A stretch of DNA of 5,883 nt from Gammaproteobacteria bacterium (GTDB lineage: Bacteria > Pseudomonadota > Gammaproteobacteria > Steroidobacterales > Steroidobacteraceae), in the NCBI GenBank assembly GCA_009923475.1, contig RFTM01000125.1:1-5883 (forward strand). Reading direction: 5' to 3'. The translations under genes and the position numbers were made by a program. Shown here piece by piece: positions 1 to 5,151 of the stretch. The notes under the pieces were generated by a model. It was not told where the DNA came from, searched no databases, and saw only the letters and a list, made by a program, of their open reading frames with translations. Numbering within the stretch: the stretch's first letter is position 1; every line of letters starts with the position of its first letter.

Positions 1-863
1 TTGGTGAAGACCTCGGCGAGGATGGCGTCCGGCGCCTTGTACGAGATGACGTGCACGCGGTGCACGCCGCCGGCGATGGCGTTCTCGATGGCCTTGGCCT
101 TCGGCAGCATGCCCTCGTTGATGCGGCCCTCGGCGCGCAGCTTGGCGAGGCCCGCGAGGTCGGTGTAGGACACGACCGAGGTCGGGTCGGCGATGTCGCT
201 GAGGATGCCGGGCGCGCCGGTGCAGAGCAGCAGCTTCTCCGCGCCCAGCGCGGCGCCGATCGCGGCCGCCACGGTGTCGGCGTTGATGTTGAGCAGCGTG
301 CCCGCGTCGTCGCTCGAGAGCGGCGAGATCACCGGCATCAGGCCGGCGTCGAGCAGCTTGCGGATCACGTCGGTGTCGATGTAGTCGATGTCGCCGACGA
401 AGCCGTAGTCGACGATGGCGTCGCTGCCCTGCAGCTTCACCGGCGCGCGCTTGTGCGCCTGGATGAGGCCCGCGTCGACGCCGCTGATGCCGAGCGCCGG
501 CACGCCGAGCTCGCGGCAGGCGGCGAGGATGCGGGTGTTGATGAGGCCCGACAGCACCATCGCGGTCGCGTCGATCGAGCGCGCGTCGGTGACGCGACGG
601 CCCTCGATCATCTGCGTCGGCACGCCGAGCTTCTCGGTGACCTCGGTGAGCTGCGGACCGCCGCCGTGCACGAACACGACGCGGATGCCGAGCGAGTGCA
701 GCACGGCGATCTGCTCGACGAGCGCGCGGGTCGCCTCCGGGTCGCCGAACACGCCGCCCCCGGCCTTGACCACGAAGGTCTTGCCCTTGAAGAGGCGGAT
801 GTAGGGCGCGGCGCTGCGCAGCGCGCGGATGACGGCGGCGGGATCGGCTCGGTGCATGATCAT
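1..863 (-). CDS. argB: N-acetyl/N-succinylglutamate kinase ArgB, 3' end cut by window
   Basis: Cytoplasmic amino-acid kinase that phosphorylates the gamma-carboxylate of N-acylglutamate with ATP, the second step of arginine synthesis. 287 codons are visible and no stop is reached; by family length only a few to about 20 residues are missing. Seen: the N-terminal phosphate-binding lysine region VVKAGGG (K33, residues 31-37), the glycine loop VHGGGPQL (65-72), GRRVTD (88-93), N109 in GLINT, NINAD (192-196, with the D that aligns with E. coli D162), and EGMLPK (250-255) with the second ATP-site lysine K255. The usual LTDVxGVL stretch reads LCTGAPGIL (213-221), so the Asp is Gly. The ATG at 863-861 is preferred because AAGGAG lies 9 bases upstream; a second ATG at 857 is possible but further from it. 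It starts 14 bases after the carbamoyltransferase stop. If the upstream acyl donor is succinyl-CoA, the substrate would be N-succinylglutamate (inference). It is not fused to an acetyltransferase at its N-terminus. Confidence 0.93.
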   Translation of the reverse strand, partial: MIMHRADPAAVIRALRSAAPYIRLFKGKTFVVKAGGGVFGDPEATRALVEQIAVLHSLGIRVVFVHGGGPQLTEVTEKLGVPTQMIEGRRVTDARSIDATAMVLSGLINTRILAACRELGVPALGISGVDAGLIQAHKRAPVKLQGSDAIVDYGFVGDIDYIDTDVIRKLLDAGLMPVISPLSSDDAGTLLNINADTVAAAIGAALGAEKLLLCTGAPGILSDIADPTSVVSYTDLAGLAKLRAEGRINEGMLPKAKAIENAIAGGVHRVHVISYKAPDAILAEVFT

Positions 864-872
864 TCTTCGGGT

Positions 873-878
873 CTCCTT
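873..878 (-). promoter_or_regulatory. Shine-Dalgarno site of argB
   Basis: The minus strand reads AAGGAG, with 9 bases before the ATG at 863. The site touches the TGA stop of the upstream carbamoyltransferase gene (880-878), so terminating ribosomes sit on it. It decides in favour of the ATG at 863 over the one at 857. Confidence 0.8.
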
Positions 879-1873
879 CAGGCGAGCAGGCGGTACAGCA
901 CCGCCATCTGCGCGGTCAGCCGGTTGTGGGCCTCGCGCAGCACGATGCTGCGCGGCCCGTCGAGCACCTCGTCGGCGACCGCGACGTTGCGGCGCACCGG
1001 CAGGCAATGCATGAACTTGCAGCCCGCGGCGGCGGTCGCGAACCAGTCCTCGCGCACGCACCAGTCCTTGAGGCCGGCGCGCAGCGCGGCGTCGCCCGCC
1101 GCATCGCCGTAGTGCGTCGTCGAGCCCCATTCCTTGGCGTACACCACGTGGGCCCCGGCGAGCGCGTCGGCGCGGTCGTCGGTCTCGCGCACCGAGCCGC
1201 CGGAGGCGGCGGCGGCGGCGCGCGCCTTGTCCATGATGGCGGGCGGCAGCGCGTAGCCCTCGGGGCGCAGCACCACCACCTCCATGCCGCGGTGCGCCGC
1301 CATGTGCACGGTGGCGGCGGGCACGGCGATCGGCGTGACGCGCGGATGGTTCGCCCAGCTCAGCACGAACTTGGCGCGCTGCGGCACGCCCACCTCGTCG
1401 AGGGTCTTCCAGTCGGCCAGCGACTGGCAGGGATGGTTGACCGCCGATTCGAGGTTGATGAGCGGCTTGTGCACGACGCCCGCCATCGCCTTGAAGCTGG
1501 TCTCGGCGACGTCGTGCGCGAGGTCCTTGCCCTCGGCGAACGCGCGGATGCCGAGCGCGTCGGCGTACGAGGCGAGCACCGGCAGGCCCTCGCGGATGTG
1601 CTCGGCGCAGGCGCCGTCCATCACGGCGCCGGTCCGCGTCTCGAGCTGCCAGGTGCCCTGGCCCGGCGTGATCACGAACGAGCTGCCGCCGAGCCGCTGC
1701 ATGCCGACCTGGAACGAGGCGAGCGTGCGCAGCGACGGGTTGAAGAACACGAGGCCGAGGATCTTGCCGGCGAGGGCGCGCGGCTCGGGATGCGCCTCGA
1801 GGCGGCGCGCGAGCGCCAGCAGGTCGAGCACCTCGTCACGGCTGAGGTCGGCGAGGTCGAGGAAGCGCTTCAC
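878..1873 (-). CDS. argF': N-acylornithine carbamoyltransferase, probably N-succinyl-L-ornithine specific
   Basis: Transfers the carbamoyl group from carbamoyl phosphate to an N-acylated ornithine, giving N-acylcitrulline. 331 residues, close to the Xanthomonas (about 339) and Bacteroides (about 318) enzymes. Seen: carbamoyl-phosphate loop SLRT (47-50), W75 (the loop Trp of the N-acyl family), R110 in GIRAF, HPCQ (147-150), YAKEW (245-249) and HCLPVRRN (289-296). The loop, W75 and the VMDG-EH segment (84-92) separate it from ordinary ornithine carbamoyltransferase. Residue 90 is Ala, where Xanthomonas N-acetylornithine carbamoyltransferase has Glu92 and Bacteroides N-succinylornithine carbamoyltransferase has Pro90; published mutagenesis showed E92A converts the Xanthomonas enzyme to succinylornithine use, so succinyl specificity is predicted. 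Odd points: Leu51 where both characterised relatives have Arg, and Met323 where Xanthomonas has the carboxylated Lys302. The start is a GTG at 1873, whose last two bases plus A form the TGA stop of argD (GTGA overlap). An open frame continues upstream but only as an antiphase shadow of argD. Confidence 0.92.
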   Translation of the reverse strand: MKRFLDLADLSRDEVLDLLALARRLEAHPEPRALAGKILGLVFFNPSLRTLASFQVGMQRLGGSSFVITPGQGTWQLETRTGAVMDGACAEHIREGLPVLASYADALGIRAFAEGKDLAHDVAETSFKAMAGVVHKPLINLESAVNHPCQSLADWKTLDEVGVPQRAKFVLSWANHPRVTPIAVPAATVHMAAHRGMEVVVLRPEGYALPPAIMDKARAAAAASGGSVRETDDRADALAGAHVVYAKEWGSTTHYGDAAGDAALRAGLKDWCVREDWFATAAAGCKFMHCLPVRRNVAVADEVLDGPRSIVLREAHNRLTAQMAVLYRLLA

Positions 1874-3006
1874 ATGTCCTCCAGGGCCGCGCGCAGCAGG
1901 CCGACTTCGGGCTCGCCCAGCGTGTAGGGCGGCAGCAGCCGCAGCACGCGCGGGTCGCCGCTGGTGCCGGCGAGGATGTCCCGCTCGAGCAGCGCCGCCT
2001 GCACCTCCTTCGCGGGCCGGTCGCAGATGAGTCCGTGCAGGAAGCCCGCGCCCTGGTGGCCGACCACCGGACCCACGGTGCAGGTCGTGCGGATGAGCCC
2101 GGACACGCGGCGCACGTTGGCCAGCAGGTCCTCGGCCTCGATGGCGTCGATCACGGCCTCGATCGCGGCGCAGGCCATCGGTCCGCCGCCGAAGGTCGTG
2201 CCGAGACCCTCGAGCTTGAGCGCGGCGGTGACCGCGGGCGTCATCAGCAGCGCGCCGCAGGGGAAGCCGTTGCCGAGCGCCTTGGCGGTGGTGATCATGT
2301 CCGGGCGCACGCCGTAGAGGTCGGCGGCGAACGGATGGCCGCTGCGGCCGACGCCGATCTGCACCTCGTCGAAGATGAGCTGTGCGCCGACGGCGTCGCA
2401 GCGCGCGCGCAGGGCGGCGAGGAACTCCGCGCCCATGTCGAAGGCGCCGCCGACGCCCTGCACGGGTTCGACGATCACCGCGGCGACGTCCTCGCCGATG
2501 CCGCCCTCGACGGCGCCGATGTCGCGCCGCGGCAGGAAGGTCACGTCGAAGGGCGCGCGCGGGAACTCGTACCACTTCTTGTCGGCGCCCCAGGTGACGG
2601 CGCCCGCAGCGGCGGTGCGGCCGTGGAACGCGCCCTCGACCGCGACCACTCGCGTGCGGCGCGTCATCCTGAAGGCCATGCGCAGCGCGTTCTCGTTGGC
2701 CTCGGCGCCCGAGTTGACGAAGAAGATGCTGTCGAAATGCCCGCCGGCGAAGCGCGCGAGCTTGTTGGCCGCGCGCGCGCGCACGTCCATCGGCACGGCG
2801 TTGCTCTGGAAGTTGCAGGCCGCGGCCTGCTGCGCGACGGCGCGCGTCCAGCCCGGGTGGCCGTAGCCGAGCGCGGCGACCGCGTGGCCGCCGTAGAGGT
2901 CGAGGATGCAGCGCCCGTCGCGGGTGTGCAGCCACACGCCCTCCGCGTGCACCACCTCGATGGGGTACTGCGCGAAGACGGGCGCGAGATGGTCGACCGG
3001 GATCAT
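1870..3006 (-). CDS. argD: N-acetylornithine/N-succinylornithine aminotransferase ArgD
   Basis: Class III PLP-dependent aminotransferase that converts N-acylglutamate semialdehyde and glutamate to N-acylornithine and 2-oxoglutarate. 378 residues, slightly shorter than E. coli ArgD (406). Seen in order: DLYGGHAV (36-43) and GYGHP (47-51); SGAEANE (99-105), which binds PLP phosphate; FHGR (127-130), whose aromatic and His region stacks on the cofactor; EPVQGVGG (180-187); DEVQIGVGRSG (213-223) with D213 pairing with the pyridine nitrogen; the Schiff-base lysine K242 in TTAKALGNGFP; and TTFGGGPMAC, where most relatives have GGNPLA. The ATG at 3006-3004 shares bases with the TGA of argC (ATGA overlap), and a weak GGGGTGG lies just upstream. 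Longer starts would put about 22 unsupported residues inside argC. Family members often accept both acetyl and succinyl substrates, so the sequence does not say which acyl group is used; the neighbouring carbamoyltransferase suggests succinyl. Confidence 0.93.
   Translation of the reverse strand: MIPVDHLAPVFAQYPIEVVHAEGVWLHTRDGRCILDLYGGHAVAALGYGHPGWTRAVAQQAAACNFQSNAVPMDVRARAANKLARFAGGHFDSIFFVNSGAEANENALRMAFRMTRRTRVVAVEGAFHGRTAAAGAVTWGADKKWYEFPRAPFDVTFLPRRDIGAVEGGIGEDVAAVIVEPVQGVGGAFDMGAEFLAALRARCDAVGAQLIFDEVQIGVGRSGHPFAADLYGVRPDMITTAKALGNGFPCGALLMTPAVTAALKLEGLGTTFGGGPMACAAIEAVIDAIEAEDLLANVRRVSGLIRTTCTVGPVVGHQGAGFLHGLICDRPAKEVQAALLERDILAGTSGDPRVLRLLPPYTLGEPEVGLLRAALEDM
1878..1882 (-). promoter_or_regulatory. 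Shine-Dalgarno site for the GTG start of argF'
   Basis: The minus strand reads GGAGG, then ACAT, then the GTG start at 1873-1871. The 4-base spacing is short, but this is the only site matching the family's N-terminus (KRFLDL). It lies inside the last codons of argD, which fits translational coupling. Confidence 0.7.
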
Positions 3007-4061
3007 GTCCACCCCGCTGCAGGCGCCGTGAGGCCCGCGGTCTCGGGCAGGTCGAACAGCCGGTTCATCCACTGCACCGCGCCGCCGGCCGCGCCCTTGT
3101 TGAGGTTGTCGATGGCGCAGAGCACCGCCACCGTGCGGCCGTTGGTGGCGGCCGAGAGCTGCGCGTAGTTGCTGCCGGCGACGTCCTTCACGCGCGGCGC
3201 CGCGTCGGTGACGCGCACGAACGGCGAGTGCGCGTAGTAGGAGCGCAGCTGCGCGAGCAGCGTCGGCGTGTCGATGGCGCGCTTGAGCGTCGCCTGCACC
3301 GTGGCGTGGATGCCGCGCGCGAAGGGCCCGGAGTGCGGCACGAAGGCGAAGTCCGCGGTGACGCCGGTGGCCGCCGCCGCGCAGGCCGTGATCTCGGGGA
3401 TGTGGCGGTGCACGAGCGCGTTGTAGGAATAGAGGTCGCTGTGGCGCGTCGGGTGGTGCGTGCCCTCGACGGGCTTGCGGCCCGAGCCGGTGCTGCCCGT
3501 CACGCCGCTCACGAACAGCGTCGGCACCACGAGGTCGAGCGCGAGCAGCGGCACCGAGGCGAGCAGCGTGGCCGTGGCGAAGCAGCCCGGATGCGCGACA
3601 TGCGGCGTCGGCGCGGCGGCGAGGTGCTCGGGCACCGCGCAGGTGAACTCCGCGATGCGCGCGGGCGCCCCGTGCGCGTGCTTGTAGACGGCGGCGTAGG
3701 CCTCCGGCGTCGCGTAGCGGTAGTCCGCCGAGATGTCGACCACCCGCGGCCGCGTGCCGGCGGCGGCGGCGGCGGCGAGCAGCCGGTCGATGAGCGCGGC
3801 GCTGACGCCGTGCGGCGCGGCCGAGAACAGCGCGCAGGCGGGCAGCGTCGTCACGCGCTGCGTGATGTCGGCCTCGGACAGGAAGCGCAGGTCGCCGAGC
3901 GCCGGCGCGAGGTGCGGGAAGGCCTTCGCGACCGGCTCGCCGGGCTGCGAATCCGAGAGGATGCCCGCCACCTCGAACTGCGGATGTCCGAGCACGAGCC
4001 GCAGCAGCTCGCCGGCCACGTAGCCGGTGCCGCCGAGGATCAGGGTGGGGATGCGCGCCAT
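3003..4061 (-). CDS. argC: N-acyl-gamma-glutamyl-phosphate reductase ArgC
   Basis: NADPH-dependent reductase that turns N-acylglutamyl phosphate into the 5-semialdehyde. 352 residues, full length for the longer family type. Seen: the N-terminal Rossmann loop GGTGYVAGELLRL (10-22), FSAAPHG (79-85), DISADYR (109-115), the catalytic cysteine C160 in HPGCFAT, GSTGSGRKP (188-196), PHSGPFARGI (241-250) with the likely catalytic base H242, and the C-terminal KGAAGGAVQWMN followed by LPETAGL. The KGAAGQA consensus has Gly in place of Gln here, a mild change. The ATG at 4061 lies 16 bases after the P-loop gene stop and has AGGA 9 bases upstream (4071-4074). The stop overlaps the argD start. A short Ala-rich run (96-101), encoded by a GGC-type triplet tract near 3760-3780, is a composition effect. 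The family works on acetyl or succinyl substrates, and the sequence does not discriminate. Confidence 0.95.
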   Translation of the reverse strand: MARIPTLILGGTGYVAGELLRLVLGHPQFEVAGILSDSQPGEPVAKAFPHLAPALGDLRFLSEADITQRVTTLPACALFSAAPHGVSAALIDRLLAAAAAAGTRPRVVDISADYRYATPEAYAAVYKHAHGAPARIAEFTCAVPEHLAAAPTPHVAHPGCFATATLLASVPLLALDLVVPTLFVSGVTGSTGSGRKPVEGTHHPTRHSDLYSYNALVHRHIPEITACAAAATGVTADFAFVPHSGPFARGIHATVQATLKRAIDTPTLLAQLRSYYAHSPFVRVTDAAPRVKDVAGSNYAQLSAATNGRTVAVLCAIDNLNKGAAGGAVQWMNRLFDLPETAGLTAPAAGWT

Positions 4062-4070
4062 GCTGCCGGG

Positions 4071-4074
4071 TCCT
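4071..4074 (-). promoter_or_regulatory. Shine-Dalgarno-like site of argC
   Basis: The minus strand reads AGGA, with 9 bases before the ATG at 4061. It lies in the 16-base gap after the upstream stop and supports that start. Confidence 0.5.
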
Positions 4075-4077
4075 GCC

Positions 4078-5151
4078 TCAGTGCGCGGCCGGGAACTTGG
4101 CCGCGAGGCCCACGGCCTCGATGACGCGGTCGCCGAGCGCCGCGCCGTCGGTCAGCGCGTTGTGCGCCGCGACGCCCATCTGCTCGCGGATGATGTCGAC
4201 GCCCACCGCGTTGTCGGTGGCGGGGCCGGTGACCGCGCAGGGCTCGACCTTGAAGCGCTCGCGCAAGAGCTTGACGCCGCCCCAGGCCGCGACCGGGTCG
4301 TTGGCCGACAGCACGACGCCGGTCAGCGCGCCGCGGATGTCGTCGCACTCGAGGATGGAGTCGACGCCGTAGGTGCCGAGGATGCCGTCGCCCAGCTCGA
4401 ACACGATGATGTCGGGCTTCTTGGCGGCGAGCTCGGTGATCATGGTGCGGGTGAGCGCCGGGCCCACCGCGCGCGTCGTGGTGATCACGCCGAGGTCGGT
4501 GAAGATCATGGAATTGCGCGCGCCGGCGTCCTCCATGGCGAGGATGTCGCGGCGCAGCGAGACCCCGGTCGCCTTGAAGCAGTCGACGACGAGGCCGCGA
4601 TGGCGCATGCGGCTCACCATCGCGCAGGCGGCGGCGGTCTTGCCGGCCTCCATGCAGGTGCCCGCCAGCGCGACCACCGGCACGCCCTGCGCGTCGAGCG
4701 GCGCGGCGAAGTCGAGCTTGCGGTAGCCGGCGCGCGCCGGCACGCCGATGCGCTCGCCGAGGTAGGGGAAGGTGAGCACCACGCCGAGCACGCGGCAGTC
4801 GAAGGGCTTGCCCTTGTCGGGGTTGGCCGAATCGCAGACGCCGAGCACGCCGCCGATGTTGAGCATCTGGATGACGTCGCCCGCGGCGACCTTCTCGGGC
4901 ACATGGCCCGAGTAGCCGAACAGCGCCTTGCGGTGGCCGAGCGCGCCCACGACGATGTCGCCCTTGTTCACCTTGGCCATGCGGCCGCTGGTGAGCTCGA
5001 GCGTGTTGTAGTTCGCCTTGGAGGTGAGGATCTCGACGACCACGACCACGCCTTCCTCGGCGGGGATGCCGTCCGTGGCGATGCGCACCTCGTGGCCGAG
5101 GCCGCAGGCCTGCGTGATCGAGGCGATCTTGTCGACGACGATGGTCCTCAT
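4078..5151 (-). CDS. P-loop NTPase of BioD/MobB/DUF1611 type in the arginine operon, function unknown
   Basis: 357 residues; I do not recognise a named gene. Residues 1-120 look beta-rich, with a hydrophobic strand VVVVVEIL (35-42), then GDIVVGALGHRKALFGYSGH (64-83) and GDVIQMLNIGGVLG (91-104). From about 157 a nucleotide-binding domain begins: P-loop GTCMEAGKT (164-172), spaced like the GTDTxxGKT loop of BioD-like proteins; K193-ATGVSLRRD (193-202), resembling the substrate and Mg segment of that class; TDLGVITT (218-225); a Walker-B-like strand DIIVFELGDGILG (247-259); and SANDPVAAWGG (282-292). It has no signal peptide or membrane segment, so it is cytoplasmic. The ATG at 5151 shares ATGA with the argG stop and has AAGGAG 10 bases upstream plus AAAGGG closer in; the open frame before it lies over argG and reads like shadow. 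DUF1611-like proteins are thought to be ATP-dependent enzymes of the BioD/CobQ fold. An ATP-dependent carboxylate or amide activation on an acylated amino acid, or a regulatory role, would fit the context but is only inference. Several cysteines occur, one in the P-loop (C166). Confidence 0.8.
   Translation of the reverse strand: MRTIVVDKIASITQACGLGHEVRIATDGIPAEEGVVVVVEILTSKANYNTLELTSGRMAKVNKGDIVVGALGHRKALFGYSGHVPEKVAAGDVIQMLNIGGVLGVCDSANPDKGKPFDCRVLGVVLTFPYLGERIGVPARAGYRKLDFAAPLDAQGVPVVALAGTCMEAGKTAAACAMVSRMRHRGLVVDCFKATGVSLRRDILAMEDAGARNSMIFTDLGVITTTRAVGPALTRTMITELAAKKPDIIVFELGDGILGTYGVDSILECDDIRGALTGVVLSANDPVAAWGGVKLLRERFKVEPCAVTGPATDNAVGVDIIREQMGVAAHNALTDGAALGDRVIEAVGLAAKFPAAH

Noticed and set aside
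51..1112. Long plus-strand open frame opposite argB
   Set aside because: It is rich in Arg, Ala, Gly, Val, Asp and His with no family motif and lies antisense to the well-supported argB and the end of argF'. GC-rich third positions create such shadows.
926..1927. Plus-strand open frame of 333 codons opposite argF'
   Set aside because: Same low-complexity composition, no recognisable domain, and it runs across the argF'/argD junction, which a real gene would be unlikely to do so neatly.
1874..2935. N-terminal extension of the carbamoyltransferase frame into argD
   Set aside because: The sequence is Arg/Pro/Gly-rich shadow of argD in another frame. Family length and the GTG at 1873 with GGAGG set the true start, so it is not a fusion.
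3007..3072. 22-residue upstream extension of ArgD
   Set aside because: It would lie inside argC, has no conserved residues, and the ATG at 3006 gives the normal family N-terminus with a coupled start.
2035..3168. Plus-strand open frame of 377 codons opposite argD
   Set aside because: Antisense shadow of argD with repeated Asp/Val/Arg/Ala composition and no ribosome site or motif.
3760..3780. GGC triplet run in argC and a similar one near 1203-1223 in argF'
   Set aside because: These encode short alanine runs in surface-like segments and follow from GC-rich alanine codons; nothing indicates a functional repeat.
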